Shown: positions 45,301-58,205 of the stretch, in pieces
Layout of the letters: each line of letters opens with the position of its first letter
Numbering within the stretch: position 1 is the first letter of the stretch
Position numbers and translations under genes: made by a program
Source: Chlorops oryzae
Lineage: Eukaryota > Arthropoda > Insecta > Diptera > Chloropidae
Direction: 5' to 3'
DNA: 64,000 nucleotides
Assembly: GCA_020466095.1 (NCBI GenBank)
Contig: CM035807.1
Coordinates: 29,761,176-29,825,175, forward strand
The notes under the pieces: generated by a model
What the model was told of the DNA's origin: nothing
The model's input: only the letters and a program-made list of their open reading frames with translations
Database searches by the model: none

Positions 45301-46751
45301 CCCAGTGCAGCAACAGCAGCAGCAGCACTGCCGAGCATCGTCTTGAAAAGAAAAAGTCATTTGTGCTTTCCGTTTCCGCGCATTTAGCGCGTTCATGCGA
45401 ATTTCGTCGCGGATTTCGCTTCCTAGTAAATTGTAAAATATTTAAAAGAGAGACACACAGCACAACGACGGTACGACGACCAAATGAAAATGCATCACAG
45501 CTGCAATAACATTCGCGTGCACTGTGTCGGCGTATCAGAGCAACGGCAGCAGCCTCCTTCTGCTCCTGTTTTATGTGTTATGGCCGCCATTCTCCGGGCT
45601 ATCCCACTTACAGTGACGTCTCCCACGAGACGGGTGCCAACTTAGCTGATGGGCTTGAATAATTGAATAAACTTTTGCGTAATAAATGCTCTCGCCAATA
45701 ACCAACTCCAAAAGCTGAACGGAGAAAATGTTTGAAGTTTGACAACTTCGGATTTTCATTGCGAATTTATAGCGACGCAAGTTCAGCGTTAGTGTCGAAT
45801 TCAATTTTTACACCAACAAGGCAAGATCTTTGTAAACGTGTAGTACCTTATTTGACTACAAAATTATCGAGTCCGTCGACTCGGGAAGGAAGAAACAGGA
45901 TACATAGGAAACTACAGAACTTGTATATCATCCTTTTCGGTACAAATTTTTGTCCCCCTTCAGTGAGGGTGTCTTCATTTATGGCATATTTTTTTTTTTC
46001 TTTTTAACATTAGAGTAAGGCTATCGCTTGATTCTGAAGCTGTTAATTACGTTGTTTTAACTTAGAAAACCGAACGACTGCATAAGAGTAGGGTGACCCT
46101 CAGTAAAGAAGGTCCTTACAAGCGATACCTCCACCATATTGAGAAGCTCTTTAACTGAAGTATGTACCTTGGAGGGAGTTTTTGTCTATGTTCGAAGAAT
46201 GTTTGGCTGGGCATGTTTAGTTTAGAGTTTCTCTGGACTTATCAGAAATTATTAAGAACTTCTCTTGATGGAGTTGAGTTTTCAGATAATTAAGGTAACG
46301 ATCTATGAATTTTATTATGATTTTGTTCATGATTTTTAAGCAGATTTTGTAACGTTTAAATTACCGAAGGAATGAAAAACATCGAAAGCGATGAAACACT
46401 TGAAGTATTTCAAGCACTGTCAATAGGAATTACTTCTCTTGGCAGTCATTCAGCAGGGAAAAGGTGATGTGTTCAAAGAATAGCGTTTGTTTTTTTTTTT
46501 TTATCAAAAAGTTGCATATTTTCAGGATTCAATTAAAATGTAAAAGCAAAACTTTTTTGAACACCCCACTTTCTGCACGCTCGTGAGAGGCTTAGGGGGG
46601 GCCTACCCAAAGCGGCCATGCTCGAAGAAAGTAGATGTGTAAAAGTGATTGGAAAAGTCTATGATATCTCCTCGCTTAGGAGTGTTCAAAAGATCAATCC
46701 GGAGAGCATAAAACTTGCAAATGGGTACTTATATGACAGCAGAGTAATGAC
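42341..46751. other. Unassigned DNA
   Basis: No gene supported. A GC-richer patch at 45240-45620 holds a CAG repeat (about 45307-45325) and CCTCGTC-type words and could be regulatory or 5' UTR of a gene outside the window; this is speculation. Short frames such as 43740-43940 show no domain. Confidence 0.35.
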
Positions 46752-46957
46752 CAGGGCTCGGATTTTGTTGTATTTTATAAATTTAGAGCATACCTTATGG
46801 GGCAAACATGTTTCTTACCTACCGCTTTACCAACTTCAAGAAAATTCATTTTGCAGTTAAAAATCGATTTGAATCATAACATTATTTGAGTTGAACAAAA
46901 TTTTTACTCCATAAAGGATGCTTTAAATTTATAAAAGTCAACAAAATCCGAGCCCTG
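46752..46957. mobile_element. hAT-type MITE family 2, full copy with exact 8-bp duplication
   Basis: 206 bp, ends CAGGGCTCGGATTTTGTTG and its complement, flanked by GTAATGAC on both sides (46744-46751, 46958-46965). Inner inverted repeats extend about 50 bp (ATAAATTTAGAGCATACC versus GGATGCTTTAAATTTAT). Confidence 0.93.
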
Positions 46958-46965
46958 GTAATGAC

Positions 46966-49279
46966 TATGAAATTAAAAAAAAAAAAACTTGACTCAATTT
47001 CTTAAAGTTTAGCAAAAGAACATGAAAGGAATGCCAATGAGTCGTATGTGTCTCCTTTGAAATAGGGCTACGTCTATAAATAAAAACTACCCTTTGAAAC
47101 AAAATGTGTAGAAAGCACAATAAATGCCACAGCTCGTAGTATATACATATATATGTATATATATTTGCTAAAAATGATAAATGTTTATCCTGGCTATCAG
47201 CATAAATTTTTGAAAATAAATTCATTGACGAACTTTAATGAGAGACGTCATTTAATTTAATGTTTTGAAAAGTATCGGAAAATTCAATTTGGCTTTAAAA
47301 AAAAAAATAAATAAATATTAAAAAATTAAGACCACAAATTGCAAAATGTTTTATCAAAAAAAAGAAACTTTTCGATTTTTTTTAGATTTATTTTTGATTT
47401 GGTTTTAATAGGAAGATTCTCCATGTTGCGCTGGAAGCTATTCAAATAAATGAAAAATTTCGTCTGATCTTTCTGTAATAAATTCAATATTCCAACTGTT
47501 TTTCAATACTCATTCACCTTTACTGAATTCCTTATACGGTTTTTTCCTGGTGTCATTTTTACTCTGGCAGCACGTGTGTGGATTCGTTCATTAATGAGAC
47601 TTCTTTCTTACCATCAAAGCATAATTTATTTCACGTAAAATTCCCATCACTGAATAGCGGAAAACATTTACCAATGAGATAAATAAATTTCCTTTTTCTG
47701 CCATTCTTGAACCGAAGAAAAAAGTTTTCTTACCTAAATGCCTAACTTCGCCCGAAACAGCAAGCGAGCCAATGCCAATATGTACTCTGAGAATTTGAAC
47801 AAATAACTACCAGGAGTAGGCATCAACACCTGACGTCCTTATCGTTTACTTGTATCAATTTCAATTAACACCAAAAAAGAAGAAGAAAAAAGAAAACCGT
47901 TCGAAGGGAAACAAAAACAATTGACAGATAAAATTCTGCTGACGCCGATGATACTTAACACAGCTGGGATTTGTGCTTCACGGTCTCACGTCAAAAAGAG
48001 TGTAAATGACAAAAGGAAAACAAAGTAAATTAAACAAAAGCCAAGGTGTATCAACAGCCGATAATAAGGACTAAAAGCGAAGCGAACAAAGTTTTGGGCG
48101 CTTTCGAGAATATCCGCCAAAATTCATCAAACACTCACACAGCCATACATACATACATACATACATACTGCGATGAAAGGAGAACAGGAAACGGAAGCCT
48201 ACATGAAAGCGCAACAAATACTTTGAGCGGCCTAAGAATAATGCGAAAAACCGGGGAAATTGTTTCGATCTCTGGCAAAACTTTTGACAAGGACCTAAAG
48301 AAGTCGTTTTACGTCAAATCATGGTCCTGTGATTTTTGCTTCCCTTCGACTACGCAATTATTTCGTTCCTTAGCCTTTTTTATTTTTTTATTTTTAATGC
48401 CGATTTGAGAGGAGAAAACCTGTTGTCATTCTTTCAAATAGTATTTCAAGAGCACATCGTCATCATACGGAAGTTGATGTATTAAGCTCGAGTGATGTGG
48501 GCTCGCATTGCGATAACAATAAAGGCTGATAAATGCAGCAAGTTTCCCCATTTGAGTTCTTCCTTGCTCCCATCTACTTCATCTTCGGGGCGACGAAATA
48601 TGTACAGTATGTTTATATTATTTACTATTTTGAGTGGCTTTTTTGCTAAATCACATTTAGTTGGGCGAACTTTGCTTTTAGCTTTTAAAAACTTACGTCA
48701 ACAAAAGCAATTATTGTGAGTTTGAGTTTTTCTTTTCCATTCTAGTGGAATTTATGGAAAGTCTCCATTAGCGGAAAACTGAACTTTTTCGTTCTTAACA
48801 GGAAGGCAGCGGTAATTGTTTATTTTTATGTTCACTTAACGTCTGGTAAAACATAAAATTAATGGCCAGTACCAGAAGCTCTGGAATTTTTTTTATTTAT
48901 TTTTTTTATTAAATATTCATGCGAATGGGTGCTTCTCTAGAATTGACTATATTTGTGGCACTCTATTGAATGCTTCTTTTGTGACTGAGCGGAGGAAGTA
49001 TCACGTTTCCATTTATGGAAGCTTTGATGATTATAATCAATTAGAAAATATCTTAAGTAAAATTTTTCTGCTTCTTTTTTTTTTAATGGCAATCTGGTTA
49101 TGTTAGTTCTTGGGTAAGGACTAAAGAGCTTAAAAAATTTTAAGAATAAAAAAACTTGCCCCAAACAGTGATCCATTTTCAAAAGAATTTTTCACATTTG
49201 CAGTTAAACCGTAATTATCCTCTGTTTCTAAGTGTGGTTGGTCAACTGTCTAATACTTTAAATGTCTGATCAACTGTTA
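46966..49279. other. Unassigned DNA
   Basis: TA-rich, with a CATACATACATACATA tract at 48146-48169. The 120-codon frame 48046-48408 runs through that microsatellite and is not protein-like overall. No gene supported. Confidence 0.4.
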
Positions 49280-49510
49280 CGGGTATGTGATTGGTTTCCC
49301 TTTCGCGGGAAAGGTAATTCAATATCGAAATTGAAGTGATTAACTCCCCTTTTTCCTAGATTGAGAGGGAAATTGAATTACTTTAATAGAGAAAGCATAT
49401 CGCCAGTTAGATCATGAGGTAATTCAAATTCCTCCACAATCTAGAGAAAGGGAAATCACATCAGTTGGGGAATTGAATTCCCCGGGAAAGGGAAAATAAT
49501 CACATACCCG
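49280..49510. mobile_element. Motif-array inverted-repeat element (CGGGTATGTG ends)
   Basis: 231 bp, ends CGGGTATGTGATT and complement, flanked by TTA on each side (49277-49279, 49511-49513). The interior repeats GGGAAA, AATTCAAT/ATTGAATT and GAATTGAATTCCCCGGGAAA. A 3-bp TTA duplication would fit PIF/Harbinger-like MITEs; assignment is tentative. Confidence 0.65.
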
Positions 49511-49954
49511 TTAGTAACTTTGTCAAATTATGCTAAACGGGTATACATTTCTATAACATATGATCAACTGTCATTTATGGTAATTAGAATAGGAAGTACT
49601 TGTCCTTGTTGTCATTTTGGTGCTTTTGTTTTTTTGCTGGTGGGTTTGACCTAGGAAGGACGAAGCACAAAAAATAAAGATTACACTGTGCTACAGAATT
49701 AAACAAAGTAAATGAACTCTTAAAGTGACCTAGTTGGGATTGTGTATCAGGTCGAATATAACACAAAACCGTATTTAAAATTTTTGTAACAGCCCAAAAA
49801 TCTTAAGTAATGGTAAAAAACCGATAAGCAATCTTTAGGCTCCAAAACTTCACCTCAGAAAAAATTTAAAAAAATATTTTTTTTTATGATGTTATTCAAA
49901 ATTATAAACAAAATAGCGGCACCAAAACCATTGTTGACCTGTGTATTTTGTAGG

Positions 49955-50037
49955 GTCTATCTCGACTGGTTCTGGGTGTTACACACAACCACACAAACGC
50001 AATATATCCTCGACACAGAGTGTGTCGATTATAAAGA
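49955..50037 (-). repeat. GGGTATA family A, end fragment
   Basis: TATCTCGACTGGTTCTGGGT, ACACAACCACACAAACGC and GAGTGTGTCGATTATAAA match 30098-30175. It is followed by TGGCGATCCTGCCA (50047-50060), the same 14-mer as the BEL primer-binding site and the pogo-like MITE at 60500, perhaps coincidence. Confidence 0.65.
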
Positions 50038-50060
50038 TCACATTTTTGGCGATCCTGCCA

Positions 50061-51273
50061 CCACAGCGGTATTTATTATTCATGTCATAAAGCCTATGAG
50101 TGCCTATGTTAGAAACTCTGCCAGTTTTTTCCATTAAACGATCGCAGTTTTCACAGATTTCGGTCGCTTAAGGTACACACATAGAGACAGATACATGATT
50201 GCCATGGTTGTGTATAGAATAAGTAACACAAAATTTTAGATTAACGGCAGCTATTGAAATAATTAAAGAATATCCTTCAATAGATTCTTATTGAAAATTC
50301 TCGGGCTATTTTATTACCACTTCCATGATGATTTTTAATGAAAAGTCATTCGCAAAGAAAGAATATAAATGTTATTCCCTTTCGGCACATAAACATTATT
50401 CAAATGTAATATGGAAACATTCTCGAACTATTCATTCTCGCAAGACTTTTGCTTTTATCCTCACGAATTATTTATACGAAATCATTGCATAAACATTATC
50501 GCCGCTTGAGTTTTATTTTCGCATTTCACTTGATTGAAGCAACAGCAGCATATTTGTCTCTCTCTTTCGTAAAACTTTCGAAAAACTCATTAAAAGTTTA
50601 GAAGGAATAACGTCAAAGGAAATTAAATTCCCCTTTTCCGTACATCTTTTACTCAAGAAAAAACATGGCAAAGGGTACTTGCCCAAAAATAATGCGAAAC
50701 AAACTTAGCTCATTAATATTTAAAATTAACAGGAAATAATACTGAAAACTGTGCTTTTTGTTAAGACTAGACCTGAATTCGGCGAATAAACTACATTGGA
50801 CTTCGTTGCTGCACATACAATACATATCTACGCACACGATATTATACACACATAAACATATACGAATAATTTGGGTGATTTTCACAGAGCGAAAAATTTC
50901 TCCAACAATAAGCATCAAGGAAAAACTTTAAAAGCTCATGCTTTGCTCATTTGATAATTATGTATTTCCATAAAATAAAATGAAAATTGCTTAAGAAACG
51001 AGCGAAGAAAAAAAAAAGTGAGGGAATTTCTGGAGCTTCTTGCCCGCAATGACTTTGTTTCAGCAGGAGCGCTTGAAGGGTTTGAAGAATTGACTTTGCA
51101 GAAACAATTTTGACGGGTGGATTTGATACCCCAAAAAAATCAGTTTTATGCATCAAAAGATTTTTTGTGCCAGGCACCATTTGAATTATTAATTTATAAT
51201 TCTATTCACAAAAAACCCAAAAAAAAAAACAATTAATTGAAATGAATTCATGAATTGAACAAAATTATATTAC
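50061..51273. other. Unassigned DNA
   Basis: No repeat ends or gene seen. Confidence 0.4.
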
Positions 51274-51507
51274 GACCAACGGAAAATATTAATTTCAACA
51301 CCCAAAACTATGCAAATAATTAAGAATTTTTTTATAATCAGAAATTTTTCATTTTTGTGGCAAGTATTTTGCGAGTTGGGCTGACTTTCTTGGAGCTGTA
51401 ATTAACGTCCGTTGATATATACTTTACATAAAATAAAATAAAATTTTTTTTGAAATATTACAGTGCAAATTTTTAGGTGTCCAACTTCAATATTTTCTGT
51501 TGCCCTA
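51274..51507. mobile_element. hAT-type MITE family 1 copy
   Basis: Inverted ends ACGGAAAATATTAATTTCAA / complement AGGGCAACAGAAAATATTGA, related to 334-616 and 58345-58604. No clear target duplication. Confidence 0.5.
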
Positions 51508-53084
51508 TAGATTTGGGTGTCCCAAAAAAAAAAATGATTTTTTAACCTATACCCTCCATTGTTTTTCTAAATCGTTCTATTAGCTTAAATAATAAATATT
51601 ATTGACAGTTTGGTATGTGTGTGTGTCTTCAAATCGAGTCCCCCAAAAGTATTCAAAGAAAAATTATGATACAGAAAATCGTACGCTTTCTTGAAAATAC
51701 TGCCACATAACCACGATATCAGAAGTATATAATATAATAATGTCAATCATGCAACGGTTCGTATAAAATTTGACAAGAAAATACTTAGAATTACCAAAAA
51801 TTTGCTTAAATAATTACATGCATACCTTAAGGGTGTACAAATCATATTTAAATTCAACGCTTAAGATCTGTTCATCTCCAAATAACTTTGTCATCTTTCA
51901 CCTGATCTGGTTATATTTAGGCTTGAAATGTTATAATTTAAACGGTTCAGGGGTTACAAAAATTTAAATATTTTGTGCGCTAGTGTATGGTATAGTAAAT
52001 TAAATTGAAAATCAAAAAAACTGTTTAAAATCGTCAAGTTTTTTTATCCACTTGAAGTAAAAAAAAACCTTTAAAACTAAATTTTATACTGATAAAGAAA
52101 ACCACTCATATATTTTGCCTTTGATCAAAGCAATAAAAAATTTCTGATTACAATGGATGATGCTTTTAATAATTTACAAAAGTGTTCAGTAAATATTTTC
52201 CTTTATGAGATGCCAAATACTCTTTTCAAAGCGAGTATTTAACCGCAAGCATGCATGGTACTGAAAAGCCTTGCACAACTCATACATATGAGAGAGTTTG
52301 AGGCTTTGTCCACAGGATAAAGGAATAATATGTTGAAATTGGTTTGCGCAACGAAAAGTATTAGGATTTTCTGTCATACCGAGATGAGCGTTTGTTTGCA
52401 TATCACAATTTTGTTTACGAAAAGAGCTATGAGTGAAGAGGCATCCTTGAAACGACTTTCCTTGAAAACTAACTTGCAACTCTTCCCGAAATTGTATTAG
52501 TTGAGCTCAATTTACTCACCTGAGCTATCCGGTATTCACTTCGTTAAAATAGATTTTTATCCATTTCATGTGATTTTCCAAGAAAAGTTCTATTCTTGTC
52601 TTCGAGGAGATAATTTTGTTTGCGTTGCCATCCAAAAAATTACGAAATGACTCAAAGACTTAAATACAAAATAAATATTTGAAGTTTTCCATTTCATTTT
52701 GGCACAAAATGAGCCACGTGTCGGATGAAACAGTATTACTCGGAAAAATGTACTGCTCACTTAAGGACAACTGAAATTGTGCGAATGTGATTTCACATTG
52801 TGATGACTGTAATATTGTCCTAAGTCTTTGGGTTTTGTTTAAGCTCTTTTAAAAATTTAAAGAAAGTATCTAATTCCATCGATGTATGTGGAAAAAGGTC
52901 CAAAGACCACGTTCACTTGAGCCACATGTGCCGATGATGTTCGGCCCTGTCTTGCTCTTTCGCCACGCGCTTTTTACACTTTTCGAAAATAGTATTATAT
53001 TAAAGACCCTAAAACAGCTTCGAATTTCATCACAAGACCAAATAAAAACACATGTAAAAAGCTAATTGTCGGGCGTGCAAGGCG
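51508..53084. other. Unassigned DNA
   Basis: AT-rich. A 97-codon minus frame at 52186-52479 has balanced composition but no domain I recognise. Nothing else supported. Confidence 0.35.
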
Positions 53085-53460
53085 GCCGACATTGAAATAC
53101 CCAGTTTCGTTCCCGTACATGTGGAATTTGGCGCACTATGTTTTGCTTCTCTATTTGTGGGCGTGGCAGTGGGCGGGCCAGTTAAATTTTTTTCCTACAC
53201 CTTTCATTTGCCTTGGTCAACCTATGTCGCGAATTTGAAGCATCTATGCCTTTTACTTCACAAGTTACGATAAACCCTTATTTGTGGGCCTGGCTTGAGG
53301 AGGGCGGCGTCCATTTTTTTCCAGGATATGTCCTTTTTCGAAGTTTACCAGTACACCAAATATCAATGAAATGTGTTCAGTGGTTCGCAAGTTACAAGCA
53401 TTTTACTAAAAACACATTAAATTCATTTGTGGGCGTGGCAGTAGGCGGATGTCTCAATCG
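53085..53460 (-). mobile_element. GGGTATA repeat family B, copy 4
   Basis: Carries TATTTGTGGGCGTGGCAGT, GGTCAACCTATGTCGCGAATTT and TTTGTGGGCGTGGCAGTAGG, inverse of the CCCGCCCAC side of the family. The array and terminal part are missing. Confidence 0.55.
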
Positions 53461-53854
53461 TATGAAAAGAACAAAGTTAGTTGCGCTAATTATGACAAAA
53501 ACAGCTGATTGGAAAATTATAAGTAAGCCTTATCAAATAAGCAGATCACATTATAACTTTTAAGCAACAAGAAAATTGTTAGTATACAGCAAAGAGAGTG
53601 TAATTCGTTCATGAACAGTGCCAAAGAATATATTTTAAGGTAAGATATTATTATTTATGTTATTTGAGTATTGCGCCTTAATAAACTAAGAGGCAATATT
53701 TAAAAGAATGGGTAAGATAAGTTTAAATTTTTATAGGGCATTCGTTGACCGCATTTCCCCTACATATGAAAATTTGGCTACGTCCATGTGAAGATAGCTT
53801 AAAATTGTTTCTGGTCCGATTAACATATTATAAGTATATTGTAGCTAGCCAGAC

Positions 53855-54352
53855 GTGCATCTCACACCCCTTTCTGTGGCCCGGAACCGGTCATCGGAGT
53901 TGCTGCTGCCTACATCAGAGCGGCTGTTGCGAAATGGGTCTATAGCACTCATTCTCAGCGATAGCAGGATGTCTCAGCATGTAGGTGTTCGAAGCAAATG
54001 TTGTCTGCTCTGTGTAGCAAATCTCAGAATTTCGGCTATAACGGGACATGGAGCTTTTGCAAAACACCTGAGGGTTATAGGAGTCGCCGAAAACTCTGAC
54101 TGCCTCTGCTGTGGAGAAGAGGATGAGGAGACAGCGGAGCGTTACCTGTTCCACTGTCCTGCCTTCACGCCAAGCAGACTGGGGGTCTTCAGTACGAGCG
54201 ATTTGTGTGGAAAGAATTCTCTTTCCCTATCTTTCTGGGACCTCCTTAGATTTATTCATAGAAAGGGGAAGTCTCTGTAAAGTTTATGCCATCTTGGGTC
54301 AGTACAATGGACAAATTATGTCTGTGGGCTGCTCTTGAGCTAAAAAAAAAAA
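53855..54352 (+). mobile_element. 3' end of a non-LTR retrotransposon (5'-truncated) with poly(A)
   Basis: The frame 53855-54280 encodes a C-terminal segment typical of insect non-LTR pol proteins: ITGHGAFAKHLRVIGVAENS followed by a CCHC-like cluster (CLCCGEEDEETAERYLFHCP). A short 3' UTR ends in A12 at 54341-54352. The RT and endonuclease portions are absent, as in typical 5'-truncated insertions. It cannot be assigned beyond the group of elements with this tail (I, R1 and related clades). Confidence 0.75.
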
Positions 54353-56933
54353 ACATATATCCCGAAATCCTTGGCAATTCCATTCCACGCAATTTCCATT
54401 GTCTTACAAAAATAATTCTGGACATAACATTCGACAGAAGAAATAATCGCGACTCCGCACAAGATGTGAATATCTTGCGACACTAAACGACTGTCGAAAA
54501 GTTCGCGATCGAAATTATAAAATTCCATTCTCATATGTCGTTTCTGGAATTCAGCGAGCAAAGAATGTAGGTATGTACATAATTTTGAACAATCATCCTT
54601 CATTCCGGCAACGTCTTCCAGCTGCGCATTTGCGACGAACACAGAGCAATAAGTTTGAAAGAAATAATTTAAGTGAAATTAATAGCACAAAGGGTGAAGG
54701 CAACTATTTAAATGGGGAAAAAAATGAGAGAAAAAAATGAAACTATTTTCGATGTTGGTGCATCCGGTCCTTTCGTTCGTTCGTTCGAAGTCACAGTAAA
54801 ATTTTGCAGTCGAACTTTTTGGCGAGTCATATTCCTCCTTTGTGCTGATTATTTGCTCAAGTTGATTATGTTGATTCATTTTCACATTTTGCAGCATACG
54901 GATATATTTAAAGTTTCAAGCATATTGCCAGCTCATTAAAAAGGCATGAAATGTGTGCGCCTCACATTGGTCTCGCAAATTAACTTGTCACAAAACGACA
55001 CACAGTCGTCCTTTCGTAGGCCACAAATCCACAAACCGCAGCATTTACAATATGTGAGTTCAAAATGCAGAAATCAACGAGCTTATCTCATTAAAAACTT
55101 ATTTTCCGCACTCACACACACACACACACACGCTCACTCACACATACACATTCTGCAATACTTTCGCATAGACTCGGAGCAAAGCGTTCGCACTAACCTC
55201 AGCACAGCACAGCTCAGCTCAGCTCAGCTCAGAACAGCTCTATCGGGCACCGCAGCGGCTCCATGAAATGCATTTTCGAAATTCCTCATTTAATTTCGCA
55301 TTTAGCAAACTCCTAACACCAAATGACAAATATTCTAAAAGCATAAATGGCATTGCATGCACGCTACACCCGCTTGGCGGCAATCCAAGAATTTTACCAG
55401 CTAGTAGCTAGTTTGCATGATTGTAACTTACGATTCCATTTCTATTTTTGTAACGAGAGCTCTTACAACGCCCCGCCACACTCCGCACTCCGCACTCAAC
55501 ACACCGAACTCCATCGTACGCCCCCCCGCATGGCTGCCACCATTAATGTGCCGTACCGGATCAAAAGTTTTTCATAGTTGTCGAAGTATTTGCAACCGCC
55601 AAAAAGACAAAGTACATTTCCGTTTTCCGTTTGCTCTTCCGTTCCTCTTTCCTTCGCACCCGTTCCGTTGTGGTTCCGCTCCGTTCGGGGGGTGGCCAAC
55701 AGAAATCGTTATTAACACCAATTTCTTCGATATGTTGATTGTAAGAATTCCTTGAACAATGCTGGTTATCGTAAGGCCTTTTAACGACGTCCTCGTGTCA
55801 CATTTCTCAAGAATGTTTTGTAGCTCGATTTCAAAGAGCGTCAAAAGAGAGAAAAAAAAAACACTTTTTGAATGTATTGAGGAAATAGATTCGAAAAGAA
55901 AATATTTTAGGAAATTATGTCTAATAATTGGCCGCTGATATTTTGAACTTTGCTGTACTTTAAATCGATAAAATGGCGTCTTCACTTACTTCTTCTTGAA
56001 CTTTTTAGCGTCTTATAGCAATGTGTATGCCAGAGAAACTCTTTTTTCAACACATTCCCTAATTCTTTATATAAAGAGGAAGGAATCTCAGGCCCAACAT
56101 TGGTAGATTCTGTTTTTATTGTAAAGTCTTCTGAAGGAAGGGTATCAAGAGTAGACTTTTTAATTTTTTATTTTGTTTATTTGATAGTTCCTAATGCGCA
56201 GTGTCCTTACAATATTCCTAAAAATTCTTTACTGTGTTTTTCAAAATTGTCCATCTCAAATACGAATCGACAACTGGATCTTGATAAAACAAGAAACCTA
56301 AATCAAATTTTTAAAAATTTTAAACAGACAAAAATTAGTTTCTGAAAAAATAAAATAAAAAATTAACAGCTCAAAAATCAACAAACTTTAAATTCCCTTT
56401 CAGGGGGTCGCAGTCGGCTATAACCTTCATTAAAGGTCCAATTTCAAGCATGCAATTTAGACCTTTTCATTCAGAGGACAGGTGTCACAAATTTTAAAAA
56501 GTCCGCAAGGGAGCAAAGCGGCCTCGAATCTTGCAAATTTTTATAGATATTAGATATTAGATCAATTTCGTAAAATAAAAAAATTAATTTAATACATTCA
56601 TAAACCCCTTGTTGTGTGCTACAAATATTTAAAAAAAAGGCAAACATGGCCTTTAGAAATTTTAGCGCAATTATTTAAGGCGAGTGTTTTAAGCAACATC
56701 AAAATGGCGATGAAATTAAAAACATTTTTTATTTGGCTTAAAAATAACAGAATAGTGGGCCTCATGCAGCTTCGCAAATTGTAGGAAAAGAGAAATTTGT
56801 CACACAACTGTCAAAATTTATATGAAAATTTACGATAGGAAAAGTTGCGAAGGCATTTGCGAAGCTGCATGAGTACCACTAATGTCATCTTTCCTTTGCA
56901 AATTGATCTAAGTATTTCCATTTGGAAATGTTC
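54353..56933. other. Unassigned DNA
   Basis: A GC-richer stretch (54750-55700) includes (TTCG)n at 54776-54787, CA repeats at 55113-55131 and the CAGCT array below; possibly regulatory. Frames here overlap simple repeats and lack domains. No gene supported. Confidence 0.35.
55203..55241. repeat. CAGCT pentamer array
   Basis: About seven copies of CAGCT/CAGCA in tandem within a region rich in CACA and TCGG words. Confidence 0.9.
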
Positions 56934-57569
56934 ACACTGAGCGAACGTAACCATGATTTTTTTAAAAAGGCGCATTGTTATTCACAGTCCTTTTGATTTT
57001 CGAGCAGAACAAAAATTTCGAAAGAAAAATGGTTGAGTCAACAACATTTTTGGTTGAATTGAAAGGAAATATGTTTAAATACATTTCTTTTCGTTCGGTA
57101 TAATTCTCATTTGTTTTATAAAATAAGACATATAAGATATGTATTCATCTTAGAACTTTTTAAGCATTGCGAAAGCAGTCACCAAAACGGAGTGACGAAA
57201 TCGGATGAAGTCCATCCGATGGCTATTTTTTGGGTCATGTTCAGCAGAGTGCTCTATGGCCATTTGCTTTGAACGTTAATTAAACTTTTTTTTACATTTC
57301 TTCTTGTATAGGTATTTTTTTTTTGGAATTTTTTTTTTTAAATATCTTGTCATTTCAACTATGTCCGTGGTTCGTTCAACAATTTAAATTTAAATCCATT
57401 TTTGAAAATTATCATTTCAATTCAACCTGAAATATGGTTGATTCAAAACGAAAATGTTTTATTTTTTCAACAAGAAAAATTGTTTAAATTAAAAATATTC
57501 CTTGTTGAAGCCGTTTTGTATGTTTTCCTTTTGATTTAACCAGTTTTCTGGTTGATTTTTTTCTCTGTG
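56934..57569 (-). mobile_element. 636-bp non-autonomous element (ACACTGAG...CTCTGTG), copy 2
   Basis: Inverted near-full-length copy of 11861-12495 with high identity. Differences are mostly short A/T-run length changes. It defines the element's two ends independently of the first copy. Confidence 0.82.
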
Positions 57570-57646
57570 CACACACCGCCTAAAAGTGATGCTTTCTGGA
57601 AACAGAAGAACTCTTTGAGCTTGCCAACGGCTGAGTTGTTGATTTA

Positions 57647-58205
57647 TCCCAGCGGGAAATTATCTACTGCATGACAATGTCATCAGTGATGTCATCGATG
57701 TCATATAGGTGACATTGTCATGTGTGACATCTTGGAGGACATGTCATCGTGGAGGGATGCTGTTCATGTGCTTGACTCTCATTGGCTACTGAAATTTAAA
57801 TAAGGTTTTAGATTCAGTTCAGCGTTAGCATGAAGTGGCGTAGATGATGAGTGCTCGACTCAGAATCCGAAGATCGCGGGTTCGATCCCTGGTTGAGGCG
57901 AACAAAAATTGTTAAAAATAGATTTTTTTTAAATTGCGAAATTTCCAAAGAGAGGGCAAAGAAGAGAGTTATCAAACTGGTTTCTTTAAATATAAATTGA
58001 CATTTAGAGAGAAAAGAGCAATGTGCTGCTCTCAAATGCTTTTTTCGCCTGTCGCTACACCCTAGCATGACAATGTCACCGCTGAATTCCCTGTCAGCTC
58101 CTGTGTAAATGTCATACAAAGTGTCACCGGAAATAGCATGCACTTCCGGCTCCGAAGTCACTAGGACATCATCGGGGATGTCCGCAGGACAATTTCCCGC
58201 TGGGA
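57647..58205. mobile_element. Motif-array inverted-repeat element (TCCCAGCGGGAAATT ends) with tRNA-like cassette
   Basis: Ends TCCCAGCGGGAAATTATC and complement TCCCAGCGGGAAATTGTCC, flanked by TA on both sides. The left arm repeats ATGACAATGTCATC, GATGTCATCGATGTCAT and TGACATTGTCATG; the right arm has ATGACAATGTCACC, GTCATAC and GGACATC words. A tRNA-like cassette occupies 57829-57901. A 157-codon minus frame across the right half is a by-product of these repeats, with no domain. Confidence 0.72.
57829..57901 (+). ncRNA. tRNA-like Pol III cassette 4
   Basis: A-box-like TGGCGTAGATGATG (57836), anticodon-arm-like TCGACTCAGAATCCGA and B-box GGGTTCGATCCC (57878-57889). The loop would carry a CAG triplet after a U, but there is no long variable arm, so it is not a normal tRNA-Leu. 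It ends GGTTGAGGCGAAC, then AT-rich sequence. Confidence 0.55.

Noticed and set aside
48046..48408. 120-codon plus frame
   Set aside because: Crosses a CATA microsatellite and has no recognisable domain.
52186..52479. 97-codon minus frame
   Set aside because: Balanced composition but no domain, splice signals or conserved context; not enough to call a gene.
57829..57901. Functional tRNA-Leu(CAG)
   Set aside because: Anticodon-like loop is present, but the long variable arm and good acceptor pairing are missing, and it sits inside a mobile element.
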